A stretch of DNA of 64,000 nucleotides from assembly GCA_037576215.1 (NCBI GenBank), contig JBANDB010000006.1, positions 3,968,001 to 4,032,000 of the forward strand, in the 5' to 3' direction. The position numbers and the translations under genes were made by a program. Below, piece after piece: positions 33,060 through 44,166 of this stretch. The stretch's first letter is position 1. Every line of letters starts with the position of its first letter. Origin of the DNA: Armillaria gallica. Its lineage: Eukaryota; Basidiomycota; Agaricomycetes; Agaricales; Physalacriaceae. Below the pieces are notes generated by a model, which did no database searches, was not told where the DNA came from, and saw only the letters and a program-made list of their open reading frames with translations.

Positions 33060-34210
33060 GTTGACATATTTTGGGGTTAGTCGTCTTCTCTTGAGGTTAC
33101 CTGGTGGATCTGACTTCATTTCTGGTGATGAATTAACCGCCGTCGGTGGCAGGAGTCCGTTGATTGAATTCAATTGGCGCGCTTCTTCAGTACTTCAACT
33201 TGTTCGCGCTCCGGTCACTAGCCTGAGAGACTTCGAATTTCTTTCGGTTCGATCTTACGCTCCATCTGCTGGCCTGACGAGGAAGTCGCAACTTTTCCGA
33301 AGATGCTACATCCATATCTATCGTTACGCGACTAAGGGGTGATCGCTGACCTTGAGTTCTACGTGTCTCGAGGTTATCTAGACGCTTAGGTCGCTTCTGT
33401 GAGTGATTGATTTGAAGCTCTTGCCGGGGTCTGATTTTGGCCCTATTTTTCAGGCAATCATGTCCCACAAGTGCCTCTATCGCTGTGATCTCTTCAGTCC
33501 GGAGAAGCTCACGTCAACATATGTGCCTGAGCATGCATTGCAGGAGCTACAAAGCATCTTCACAAAGGATAATTTCAAGCACGTTTCTCAAGAGCTGTTT
33601 GACAATGAGAGCCCCGACACCATGCTCTTGGTCTTATCATGTAAGTCGACATCATCAAGCTATCTGATGATATGCCAGACTCTTACATCTTAACAACATT
33701 GAGTGAGGTCACACCGCTGACTTCATCATTTCTGGAGTCCCCCGAAGTTTCAAACCACGATACAACGGTCCACTAGTACAAAGCTATATCTTGTTTATCT
33801 ACAGAGCTCATTTCTTCATCTTTTGTCAACGACGAAGACTTATGCCCGAACCCCGATATCACGAAGCAGCTCAGATCACCATTCTGTCAATATCAAAACG
33901 CAGCATCGCAACAAGAAGGGCAATCTGTGAAGGAATCTCTGTAGGAATCACGAAGGCGCCGCGCCCTTATGGTTGTATCCCGTGGATGGGCCTATACCGT
34001 CACTTGCATTCAACTATGGTTTCTTGCATTCGACTTAGATGAATATCGTGGAAATTGGTGGGTTTGATAGACCAATAGCTTAAATTCCTCATACTTCGAC
34101 TTATCATAGTGCGCTTAACAGGTAATTTCGGGAGAACACGCATTATGTTGAGGATATTTGGAATCAATCATTCACCAGTGCTCCACTGTGACCGACAGGA
34201 TGTTTTCTTG
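33060..34210 (+). pseudogene. unrecognised gene V, copy 2
   Basis: Parallel to 14970-16110. The piece QELQSIFTKDNFKHVSQELF with the following DNESPDTMLLVLS (33540-33640) is open here, whereas it is frameshifted in copy 1. A GTAAGT donor follows directly. Later pieces VTPLTSSFLESPE and PNPDITKQLRSP are also kept. I cannot name the family. Confidence 0.38.
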
Positions 34211-34834
34211 TAGCCTCTTTATCAAGCTGCTGACAGTTTTTCTAGTGTTAAACCGACATAATATGAAGGCAGTAGCCCAATTTGTCGGATTAACGTTAGG
34301 TGCGTAGAATACAATTCCAATTAATCCCTTCTAAAACGACATTCAACCTTACCGTTTAGGATAGAAAGAAAAGCTTTCCTGATATGGGCGAGTTTGGTGA
34401 GAAAGCATGTGAAAGTGAACGATACAGCTCGAATAATGCTGTTATGATCGGATATACGGCCGTATATCCAACACCCGTATATAACCACTTCAGACAGAGG
34501 GACGGGTAATCAATAACCTTTGGGCGTCTGTTCTTTGACAGCACAATCTTTGGCAATACCTTTTAACAGCGATCAGCAGAGCATATGTGCATCTACGTTT
34601 CCTGAATCTTACCACTAGAACCAACACACAACATACCCTTCAAGCGGGTCTGATGTTTTGTATGTCAGATTACGTTGTTCTTCATGATTTGTCCTCTCAT
34701 TCTGCCTTGACTAGGGTCAATAGCCCGGCATGAAAGATACGAGCTGTCAAAAAACTACGAAGAACATGTATGTCCAGTCTAATTTGCACTGAAGAGCAAA
34801 GACTAACCCTTGTCAGAAAGAACAGGTGGACATT

Positions 34835-35980
34835 ATGTATGAGAGATTTCCCGAGGTCACTCTCTCCGCCCTTGCTGAGGCTCGCCGCGATGAATCAAAC
34901 ATTGCAGTCCCTCAGCAACGGTCCCACACTCACAAGATGCCTGCCATAACTTCCACTCTGGCTGACACTCCCTGCATTGATCTCGGTGTCGTCAGATTAT
35001 TGGAGACTTAACACCACGCTCTGCACATTACACTTGCTAAATTCCGCAGTGTATCCAGTTCTCAATTCTTTCATTGAAAAGGAATCGGACTTTGGGACCG
35101 CATATGCTTACTTGCACCCGTATTGGGATGACATTATCCCACTATTGAACACAAATTACGCACCCGGGAGGAGGAGAACTGGAAGAGGCGACAGAATGCC
35201 GTTGTTGATGGGAAGATCGTCTCTGGAGATATGCCCCCTCGACGCATCTGGGATCTGTTCGCAAATGGAATAGTGCCGTATTGGGTTCAAGTGGACAAAT
35301 ACGAGCATGAGCAAGACAAACCTAGGCATCAGTGTGTGGGGTATTTCACATCCATGGGTGTCTGTCGAAGAGCGGGTGTATCTAACGACACCTATCAATG
35401 CACGTGAATGGCCTGTGCCCCTGCCAAACGATTGCAACATTAATCTCATCTGTATCGAGATGCTACAGCATAAAGCGGAATATGTATGGCTAGAGTCCAG
35501 CCACACTGCCTCAAACACAGAACATCCAGCCACTGGATGTTCTGTGTTTGAGGCAGCAAGGCAGGGAAGGGGAGGATTTGTGGGGTGAGGAATGGAGGCT
35601 GGATGTGCCAACAACCAGCTTCGTGTATAGCGGTGCACCTGTGGTATGCTACTACAGTGGGCTCGGGTGGCCACTGTGTTTGAAACCAGCTACTTTGATA
35701 GCGACCAGTGCTGGTTCAAGCGAGTCAGGACGCTGCAGGAGATCGTTGATGGAGCAATCACTGGTGGAGATACTGGTGATATTGCTATGGTTGATGAAGA
35801 GATACAAACAGAGTTCAATGAACGACTGAAATCATTATGGAAGATGTAAGTATACATGCATTGAAATTGATGTCGATCAAAACACTCCTCCAGTGACGAT
35901 GGTGAGGAAAATGACAATGATGAGATGAGATATTCATGCGTCAGCTGCAGAACCGATCTACGCGAAGGAGGGAGGAAGGA
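34835..35980 (+). pseudogene. second-type HET-domain protein, disrupted (copy G)
   Basis: This is a near copy of F (17917-19060). The ATG at 34835 starts MYERFPEVTLSALAEAR. The frame breaks after about 59 codons at VVRLLET where a deletion leads to TAA, and again near 35150. It keeps ISVWGISHPWVS, PINAREWPVPLP, AEYVWL and FDSDQCWFKRVRTLQE, and carries the same fold-back insertion in the HET core. Homology to F ends at 35980. There it runs straight into the N-terminal part of a minus-strand FAD oxidoreductase, so about 1.8 kb between the two genes was lost in alpha-2. Confidence 0.7.
35506..35556. repeat. perfect 24-bp inverted repeat inside the HET core (second copy)
   Basis: The arms are 35506-35529 and 35533-35556 with loop CCA. 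They are the same arms as at 18585-18635, whose loop is CCG. Its presence in both F and G dates the event before the alpha duplication. Confidence 0.92.
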
Positions 35981-35984
35981 TACG

Positions 35985-36200
35985 CAGCCTCTGCGCTGTG
36001 CTTCTTCTTCAAGTCGAGGTAATCATGGTATAGCGGCGGCATGATGTGTCCCCCATTTCGCGCTGTAGCCCAGAATATGCATCCCTTGCTCCCAGCATCA
36101 CAACATCTGGAGACCCATCCGCGTCAAGCAGTGCACTTACATGCGAATACCGTCCCAGACGCAGTAATCACAACGAAGTCCGCGTATGTTGGCAGAGGTA
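35985..36200 (-). pseudogene. FAD-dependent oxidoreductase, minus-strand stub m4
   Basis: Only the N-terminal piece remains: a minus-strand MPPLYHDYLDLKKKHSAEAA region beginning at the deletion junction, and a disrupted dinucleotide-binding region toward 36180. It corresponds to 20880-21065 of m2. The rest was removed by the deletion that joins it to HET copy G. Confidence 0.55.
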
Positions 36201-36380
36201 AGGATCTGGGGTAGGTCAACAAAAATGCACGCTAAAAGAAAATTGATTGATTAGCTGCCATGTGTAGTTGTAGACAGAGTAATACCTAGGCTGAGGAACA
36301 GAATAAAAAGAATTTTGTGCGTGGTTGCATCAAGCAAGTTGGTAAAGTGGAGATAGCGGCAATTTGGAACTCAGCCTGCT

Positions 36381-38312
36381 ACAATCCAGTAGCGGCAGAA
36401 GCCGGGTCCCCGATTCTTTCTTTTTTCAGATTCATTTTCAAAAGATCACCAAGGCCGCTACCTTGAGCTCATGAGGGTTTCTTCACTTGACAGAGTGCAG
36501 AGTTTTCAGACTTCTTGGACAAAATTAAAATTGTGCATTCTGAATGACATGTATAAAATTAACGCATATACAACACCGGTTGGTTGCAGGGAAAAAGTTC
36601 GCTCAGCGGCAGCACAGCTGCCGCCAGCTCACATTTTCCCTCACAACCATTACTTAGGCAGCTGCAAAGAACAAGTGGCAAGGTAAGTAGTGGGCCCAAA
36701 TGCTACTGTTCTGCGAAGCTCCATCTAGCTCACCATGTAAAACTCTACCCTCCTTGTCCATCCGTTTCGATAGTGCTAGAGTAACATAGCCTACCATGTA
36801 TGAATTTAATAAAACAAAGTCTCTGTACCTTTGTATCCTTAGCCTGACGCCCTTCAATGACGCCTTTCAACTGTCAACTGTCAACTTCGAGTCCTACCCC
36901 AGTCATTAGTCAGGACGAGCGGGCCACACACCTTGGGGGAAGCTATTGATGGGTGGCTGTCTGGCCGAAATACTGAGATATGGCCAGTGCCGCTCACTCT
37001 GTCAAGAACAGCTAAGATAACTATCCATTACCCTGAGCTTGCTAGCCCATCTGTTTTGATATTCCTGAAATAAGAGATGCCACATTAGCATACATAGTAC
37101 CGATCTAATAAAACACAGCTGTACCTATTAATCCTTAGCCTTATGCTCTTCAGCCCTGCCTTTCGACTGTCAACATCAAGTCTTACACCTGGCCATTAGC
37201 CAAAACGGAGCGAGATATCAATTAGTGCACGTACCTCTGGAGTAGCACAACTTATCAATAAAAGGTCGTCAGGCAGCGCCATCAACCGCAGCGGTGCTTC
37301 CCTCGTGAGCATCAACCGTCGACAAGGAAGGCTGAAATGTAAAACCAGAAGTATCTACTGACAATAGCACAACGCTCACAGGATGTCGATATATTGCAGC
37401 AGCACAAACATTGTCACCAAAAATACCATGGGTTGTATCGGTGGCACCGTTCCAACCGTCCCGAGTCTGGATGTTGCAAAAATCAGCTATGAAGGTCATC
37501 AGCATGAGAGGTACGTACGATGCACCCGCCCGTGCATCCTCCACTTCACCCAAGAACAGCACCACTTTCAAACACCATGCCCTTGCTTGCTGGAAGTTGA
37601 AATGTCATGGCAGGACAGAATCATTGGCCCATAATATACATACTACAAGTCTTGAATATTTGAAGCTTGAAGCTGAATCTTGACACTTAACGCAGTACTC
37701 ACTGATGAGTGATTACTTAGCAAAAAGGCAGTCATTGATGTAGCAAGGACGTACCATATGCTTGCGAACCTGTACTTCTCAGAGACACTCGTCTCCTCTT
37801 GTACCTTCTGGAGTATGCCAAGCACGCTCAGTAGCGCAGTGTTCAAAGGACAAAGAGAATTGTCTGTAAGAGAATATTGGTGCACACTTGCTGGTTGATG
37901 CAATCTGGCACTGTCTCGCTGGCTTGTTCCTGGTGGACCAATAGCATCGTAATGTTCATCCATCTTACACGAGTTCAAGAAAGATGAAAGAGAAGGAACG
38001 GAGTGTGGAGTGTTTCGTGACGGAGTTGGTCAGTCCTGGTACTGAAAAGACGTCAAGGGAATTTTTGATGAGCAAATACCATATCTGCAAACCAATAGGA
38101 AGAAATCGGAAAGAGGGTTTTCTTCAGCCACAACGGCGATCATTTTCAGCCACCCGGCATTCCAGCCGAAGCGTGCCGCAGGCTCGCCAATCACCGCAAA
38201 TTAGCTAAGCCAACCCGGAGTATAGCCCCTGTCCAGACAGTTTGGCACTACTCACGACCAGTTACGGCTTTCTATAACCCTCTGTCGTTTCCTCATTCTT
38301 CGGAAAGAATCG
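36381..38312. other. foreign segment in alpha-2 beside the LINE; unrecognised
   Basis: The alpha-1 text continues without a break across this point (about 21262), so 36381-42090 is inserted. The left 1.9 kb is not LINE sequence. Two minus frames (37269-37571 and 37643-37978) have hydrophobic runs such as YVPLMLMTFIADF and IWYVLATSMTAFLL. They could be exons of a membrane protein gene, but I cannot identify it. Intron-like breaks lie between them. Confidence 0.4.
36808..37215. repeat. degenerate direct repeat, about 110 bp, spaced about 297 bp
   Basis: 36808-36918 and 37105-37215 share the order AATAAAAC, CTGTACCT, AATCCTTAGCCT (or ATCCTTAGCCT), CTGTCAAC, GAGTC (or AAGTC) and CATTAG. Similarity also extends leftwards. 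Divergence is high, so the duplication is old. Confidence 0.6.
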
Positions 38313-38496
38313 GGAAGGAAGGAAGGAAGTTTTATTACCCGACGTTGCTCCTCAACAGAAGCGTGCCGGTGTCCGTACTACAGTCCCCCGGATGTACATC
38401 AGAACTAGTTACATCTGTGACTACTATATCTACTGAGAGGTACGACTGCTACGGTACCGAACCATACCTACGCTCTGCCGCTATGGTAAAGCCCCC

Positions 38497-39666
38497 TCAT
38501 GAGTACTCCCTCACGGCCTCGGCGGTAGGCAGGTGATCGAAAAATAAAGGAACAGAGTCCCAAAGTGTAAAGATCTCGTGGACAAAACGGGCTACGCTAG
38601 CCACAAGATCATCTGTCCCCACGAGAAGAAGGAGGAGGTGCAACGGGGATCGCGCCCTTGCCTTCATACTGGGATATCGATCCCACACAGATGATAGGAA
38701 CAATCTGCGTATCCCGTCTGCAGGGGGGTATGGGCACACAAAAAGAACATGTGGGACATCTTCAACATCTCTTGCACACATCCTACACAGACGCCACTCC
38801 CTACTAATACCATGCCACTTTCCATGCTCAACAGCCAGCTGATGGGTGGCCGTCAGCGCCCGCGTCAAAGCAACCCGATGGGCAGGGATACGAATATCCA
38901 AGTAGGGATGGAAAGCAGCAGCAGAGCCATTACACTCCCAGTAGCGGACAGCCAGCAGGGAGGTGGTAGGAGAACCAGTGATCTCGTCCACAACCTCAGT
39001 CTTCCACATCGCCTCAACATCAGACATCAGGCTCGCCACCTTGACAGGATCGCAAAGATCTTCCAGAGATGCATGGATCGGGTGGTATAGGTGTAGCAAA
39101 GCCTTCGCAATATCTCCAAGCCAACACCTCTTTCCAACTGTCCACATTTCACAGCAGGCATCGATCCCCCATGGAGCCAGCCGTGTTGTTGTCTCTCGCT
39201 CAGAAAGGAGCCGAAGCAGGTAGCGGAGAGTGAGGATAATCCTGCGGTAACATATTGGAATGAACCCTGTCTCCGAGTAGAGCGCTGCAATCATCGACCG
39301 CCTGTGAACATGAAGAAGCCGTCGAAAGAAGGTTATCTGCACCTTCTCGAGCTGTCGCAGGGTGCGATCCACAGTGATCACAACCACCTGGGAACCGTAG
39401 GTGAGAAGGGAGTCCACACGGGCGCTATATATTGCAAGGCCAGCACGGGGGTGTATATCTCCAAGGAACCTCTCCATAGCGAGAGTCACGTTGCAGACAC
39501 GGAGTGCCTTCTTCGCAACTTGCAAGGAGTGCTCCTTGAAGATGTCCATTGCGGTAGAACAGAAGACCACTCCCAGATACTTGGTGTCATCTGTCCATTC
39601 CAGGGAGCGACCTTGGAGCATTATCACAGGCATTTCCCGGGGTCGCGTCCCAAAAATCAAAGCCTA
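38497..39666 (-). CDS. LINE ORF2 part 2: C-terminal region with zinc knuckle
   Basis: This continues the same polyprotein after a frameshift and a TAG at about 39664-39666. It begins IFGTRPREMPVI, then YLGVVFCSTA and the RT thumb/connection region (AGLAIYSARVDSLLTYGSQ). It ends with CRMCARDVEDVPHVLFVCP, the Cx2C...Hx4C zinc knuckle found at the end of many fungal LINE ORF2 proteins. It has no ATG of its own and should not be read as an independent gene. Confidence 0.8.
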
Positions 39667-39692
39667 ATGGCACAGTGTGAGAGAGGACATCA

Positions 39693-42080
39693 TTAAGTCA
39701 CCATCAACGAAAGTACCTTCGTCTTCTCGAAGTTGATGAGCAGTCCTTTGCTGCTTGCCCATGGCCCATACTCATCACAGTGAAACTGGACTCCAGCCAC
39801 AGACGTGGACCAAAGGGCACCATCATCCGCATGTTCGACATTCAGAACCGGTCGGTCCCCGAAGTATACATCATCGGGGTGAGGACACAGCCTAAAGTCA
39901 GAGCCAAAGAAGTTCCAAACACTAGGAGATGTAGAGTCACCAGCAAGGATGCCCATATTCGAGGCAAAGAAATGAGACGAGGCATCCCCTCTACGAACAC
40001 AGTATCGCATGCCACTGTACATGGCGTGGAGCCAGTCAAAGAGAGGACCGGCAACACCAGCCTTGTACATCTGTGTCCAGAGCGAAGAGTGGTCCGTTGA
40101 GGGAAACGCATTCGATAAGTCAGGCAGAACAACAAAGAGAGGACGGCCAAGAGCAAGCGCAGTCTCAATTGCACAGCGCAAGATGAACGGGTTGTTCAGA
40201 CCATGGTAGCCACGGCGGAATCCATTCTGGGTGTCTGGCAAGATCCCTTCATCCTCCATCCACTCCCGGAACCTGTCATCCCATAGCAGTGTAAACATCT
40301 TCATGAGGCACGCCTCAAGACCAATGAGACGGTAGGAAGAAGGATTGGAGGGATCCTTGCCCGGCTTCAGAATCCCAACCAGTACTATCACCATCCACCA
40401 TCTTGGTGCACTCCGCAGATCCATACACATGTTGAAAAACTGGAGGAGTGCTTCCTCAGAAAGGGCCATGAACAACCCATAGGTGGTTGTATCAAAACCC
40501 GGAGAGCTACGCATGCGACCAGTCAGACGCTCCCTATTCGACTTAATATCTGCCAGAATCCAGTGGCGGGAGAATGACCGTTTCGGAGTGCGGTCCACCG
40601 TTATCGCCGGTATTGCGCTACTCTCGAGGGCAGCAAGCTCCAGTGCAACCCTGTCAAAGTCTGGAGGAAGGGTGTCAGGAACACGCATCCGACTCTCGAA
40701 TTCCGTGGCCAGGGAGGTCAGGTCAACATTAGACTCGACAGGTTTGGAGTCAGTAAAGTCCCGTATCGTCGACCAGAACATCGGTTCACTCGCACGGCAT
40801 GCATCGATAAAGGTGTTATTCAGCTCCCACTGCCGCCGGCGCAATTCCCTCCGACGACTATTGTGGACACTTGGGGACCATGTATCCGGTAAGGGTGGCA
40901 AGGACTCTGGATCTTGGGCAGGTCGGGGAGCATGAGGGAGTGATGTAAACACCTTTATTTGTGCCATGCGTGCAGGATGCGGACCAGTATGAGCCTCGTA
41001 CCGTCGTGGTGGGAGAGGAGGGAGTGCAGAAGGAGAGAGAGCAATCGCCCCGTCAAATGCGAGCTCCTTTACAAAGATAACAGGCTGGGTGAGATGTGTA
41101 GAAATTCCACTGCGCAGCAACCTAAACTCAACGCGCCCTGATCGTGCCTGTAACAGCCGGACCGCGTACTGTATCACATCACCGTCCCTGCAGATCCAGC
41201 CCTCTTGCTGCAGGGAAGCTGCCCAGCAGCAGTATGTACGTATGACGTCGACTTGATCCATAACAATAATCAACTCAAACTCAGTGAGAGACAGAAGGAG
41301 AGCAAAGATGACGGCCCAATGGGTTGCACGGACAGCCGTCTGAGCACCAGGCACCCGCATAGACATGTTTCGTGTGGCATTTAACCCCCAAAAAACCCCC
41401 GCACCAGCCTGTGCATCTGGAGAGCCCTCCAGGATACACACCCCAGCAACCCACACAGTGCGTGGACTTCCCACAGTCGAGGCATGTCCATAGAGCTCAA
41501 TAAGCTCCCCATCTGCATCAGAGGCACGGTCTGACACTAAGGCCTGGTACAAAAGATCAAGCACTGATGGTGGTCCGCATAACTCGGGAGGAAGGTCATC
41601 GAGGGAGGGCAAGGCGATGAAAGGAGACGTCCGTGGCTTATGCGACCGTGGCAGACGAAAGCGACGACGGGTCGTGCTGAGGACCGTCTCAGCATTGCAG
41701 GACAAGGATATGGAAAGGAATGCATGGTCGGACCATGCCGACCAGTTTGAAACAGCAAAGTCTTGTACAAGGTGAAGCGCAGACATGGAGATGGCAGCAT
41801 AATCAACAACTGCACGTCCGTTAGGCTGGAACGATGTCCACCCACTATCTGTGTCACTTTGCGGTGAGCTGTCGTAGGAGGAACCATTCAGAATTGCAAG
41901 ATCGTTAGCATGACATTCCTCAACAAGCCATCTGCCACGAGTGTCTGTGTTTGGGTCTACAGACCACCTTGCCAAGATAGAAGGTAGCGAGGAGAGAGAG
42001 GCAGTGCGTGCATTACAATCTCCAAGGAGGAGAAGTGGTTTCAGGAGGAGCGTACGGATCCCCAGACTCTTCCAATTGCG
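39693..42080 (-). CDS. LINE ORF2 part 1: endonuclease C-terminal part and reverse transcriptase
   Basis: The frame is open from about 42080 (no start codon; truncated) to the TAA at 39693. After the GDCNART motif and ILNGSSYD/WSDHAFLSISL of the endonuclease, there is a linker with an RNase-like region of unknown role. Reverse transcriptase motifs follow: NPSSYRLIGLEACLMKMF, DTQNGFRRGYHGLNNPF, VLPDLSNAFPSTDHSSLW (usual D-x-x-x-A-F of block A), GILAGDSTSPSVWNFF (block B), and VEHADDGALWS (the catalytic ADD, normally F/YADD). The protein would copy its own RNA at a nicked target site. The frame ends in KTKVLSLMVT, just before the normal continuation in another frame. Confidence 0.85.
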   Translation of the reverse strand, partial: RNWKSLGIRTLLLKPLLLLGDCNARTASLSSLPSILARWSVDPNTDTRGRWLVEECHANDLAILNGSSYDSSPQSDTDSGWTSFQPNGRAVVDYAAISMSALHLVQDFAVSNWSAWSDHAFLSISLSCNAETVLSTTRRRFRLPRSHKPRTSPFIALPSLDDLPPELCGPPSVLDLLYQALVSDRASDADGELIELYGHASTVGSPRTVWVAGVCILEGSPDAQAGAGVFWGLNATRNMSMRVPGAQTAVRATHWAVIFALLLSLTEFELIIVMDQVDVIRTYCCWAASLQQEGWICRDGDVIQYAVRLLQARSGRVEFRLLRSGISTHLTQPVIFVKELAFDGAIALSPSALPPLPPRRYEAHTGPHPARMAQIKVFTSLPHAPRPAQDPESLPPLPDTWSPSVHNSRRRELRRRQWELNNTFIDACRASEPMFWSTIRDFTDSKPVESNVDLTSLATEFESRMRVPDTLPPDFDRVALELAALESSAIPAITVDRTPKRSFSRHWILADIKSNRERLTGRMRSSPGFDTTTYGLFMALSEEALLQFFNMCMDLRSAPRWWMVIVLVGILKPGKDPSNPSSYRLIGLEACLMKMFTLLWDDRFREWMEDEGILPDTQNGFRRGYHGLNNPFILRCAIETALALGRPLFVVLPDLSNAFPSTDHSSLWTQMYKAGVAGPLFDWLHAMYSGMRYCVRRGDASSHFFASNMGILAGDSTSPSVWNFFGSDFRLCPHPDDVYFGDRPVLNVEHADDGALWSTSVAGVQFHCDEYGPWASSKGLLINFEKTKVLSLMVT

Positions 42081-42599
42081 GAAAATGTCAACGCGTCCAT
42101 ATCATTGCTGTCTTCTTATCATCTTCGTCGAAAATTTCCGACCCTCTGTGCCCTATGAGCAGACATACATGTATGGCTGGACAAAACACTCGTGTTTTGT
42201 TAGGTTGGCAGGTCGCGGGAAGCTCTATATTTGTCCAGGAAATGCCCCGCAGTTCACGAAAATACCGCACCTGCCGTCCCATTGCCGTCGACGGAACTAT
42301 TGCAGTTGAATTTTTAGCTTTGTAGCTGAGTACTAGTGAAATCGGGAAGATCGGACATTTTCCTTCACCACCATGGAGTCTCATCCTTCGGTCCCACGCT
42401 TCTAGTCCGACTACCCTCTTCATCTACAACGACCGAATTTACTCTGGAGACGTTTCCGGACTCGTCGTATCGATGTCGACTCATTTCGAAGGCCCACCAC
42501 GACGGATGACACGATGTAAGGGAGTGTTATCACGTACGTCACTTTCGGTCTCGTTTGAAGCACAATTTACACAAGGTTGCAGACAAGGTCGTGATAATT

Positions 42600-43760
42600 A
42601 GCTCCCACCATGTATGACTTCGCGTCGAGGAGCTGCCAAGAATCAGAGGATCAGCAGCTCTATCTAAATCTCATGTTCACATACTCTGGTGCCCGATAGA
42701 TGTGGATTCCTTGAACAATTTTCATTGATGCCCTTGTCGTCGAGCAACAGCGCAATAGGCCCATCGTCCAAAAATCGATCCAACGAGGCTCTGACTGTAC
42801 TCCGAATTTAGTTGGATCCTCAGAGGTATGACAGTGGCTCTATTACCTTGGAACGGATTCTTACAGTTGCTCAGGCCGATGTTTGATTGTTTCCTCGACA
42901 TCCTTAAACCAGACCCAGCCGCTCTCCAATTATTTTCGTCGAGGGAGAAGACTCCATGCCATCCGTCACCCACACAGTGCTCCTCCGCATCCTCACTCCT
43001 CTGTGGAAAATCCTCGACTTCATCTTTTCCAAGCTCGAGACATTAACCGCACTCAACGCCATTCGTAGACGTCTAGAGGTTGCTCACCTTTTCGCTCTCC
43101 TGGGATTACCGTGGACCCGTCGACGTATCTTTGGGCGGTTTCACGTTGGAGCTACTCTTTGGGCAGCTGAAATCGTTCAGCGATCGCTGGTGTGGTGCTC
43201 GGGCGAAGGAGATGTCTATACCTGAAGACAAATCAGAGTACCTTCAGGAGATGGAATAGGTGGAAGAGTACAAACTCTATGTACCCAAACTCACGAACGT
43301 CACGCCCATGGCGGACGATATACGACTACCTTTTCTGCGTACCCTTTACGCTGGAGACGCGTCCTTCGGACCATCATCGCGCCTAAGAGGCTCATGTCCA
43401 GCCGTTCAATGAAGAGTTCTGATTCTCCTCCCCGCCTTTCTGTTTCCAATCGAGCGATCTGGCTGTTCCTTGTGCAACATCACCCTCAAAATTGTATTCT
43501 GGGGGTGCACAAATTCATTTCCTTTCTTCGGACATCGCCGGAACTCGCGCTATATTTCACCGTGTGGAACGATAGGATGGATCCCTGTCTTTTGGAGGTT
43601 TTTCTATCCACGTCAAAGGAGGGGGAGAAGGAGAGGGAGGAAATTTAGTACCCCGCTTGACGGAACTCAACGTCGTCGTGTAACACAATGGGTATTCGTG
43701 CACAGCGCCGTCAATGTCGTTCCTGAGGGGCACCTTGGTTAACGCAGTCAAAAATCGGCG
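42600..43760 (+). pseudogene. F-box/LRR-like protein, decayed copy 2
   Basis: This is the alpha-2 counterpart of 21840-23110. Kept pieces are LETLTALNAIRRRLEVAHLF, FISFLRTSPELALYFTVW and LLEVFLSTSK. A segment of about 75 bp present in copy 1 (around 22330-22405) is missing. Frames change repeatedly. As in copy 1, no F-box was found. Confidence 0.48.
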
Positions 43761-44166
43761 GAATGGCGGGGGTTGCTAAGCTCGCGAGTGTTGAGGTGCG
43801 GGCTGCTGTTCTGGTTTAGGAGGATATGGTGATTTCCCCTGGAGCGGGGAACGTAAGGAGGTAGAATAGGTCGAAGGAGGACGGAATGGATGCGCTGCTT
43901 CATGTGATTGGTGGTAAGACTGACGACGAGTGTCCGCCCGCCAGCTCGTATTGGTGTGTGTCGATCCAGATCCCAACAGTCGTGCGTATGTGCAAAGAGA
44001 CTGTCCGAGGGACGGATTGAAGGATTTTTCCGCTGTACTAATTGATTACCTATGCACTCCTCGACGATACTTATTGCTCATCAAAAATTATTAAAGACAG
44101 TAAAACATCAAAGGTAGATACGATGTATGTTACAGCAGAAGCTTCGAAATATGTACGGAATGAATC

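Larger units (their letters stand above)
38313..42090 (-). mobile_element. LINE (non-LTR retrotransposon), 5'-truncated
   Basis: The element runs right to left. The 5' end (about 42090) lies within the endonuclease domain: the frame is open from IRTLLLKPLLLLGDCNAR onwards (GDxNA-type motif of the exo-endonuclease fold). A reverse transcriptase and a C-terminal zinc knuckle follow. The 3' end carries AATAAA (38331-38336 on the complement) followed by about four TTCC units (38313-38329). Coordinates of both ends come from comparison with the uninterrupted sister block at 21262-21290. It is inactive: the endonuclease N-terminus is missing and the frame is broken near 39664-39693. Confidence 0.85.

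Noticed and set aside
38497..39660. 387-codon minus frame as an independent gene
   Set aside because: It starts at a TTG right after a stop, continues the RT protein from the neighbouring frame, and ends in a LINE-type zinc knuckle.
36381..42090. LTR retrotransposon
   Set aside because: No paired long terminal repeats, no gag or integrase; the RT is of the LINE type with an endonuclease.
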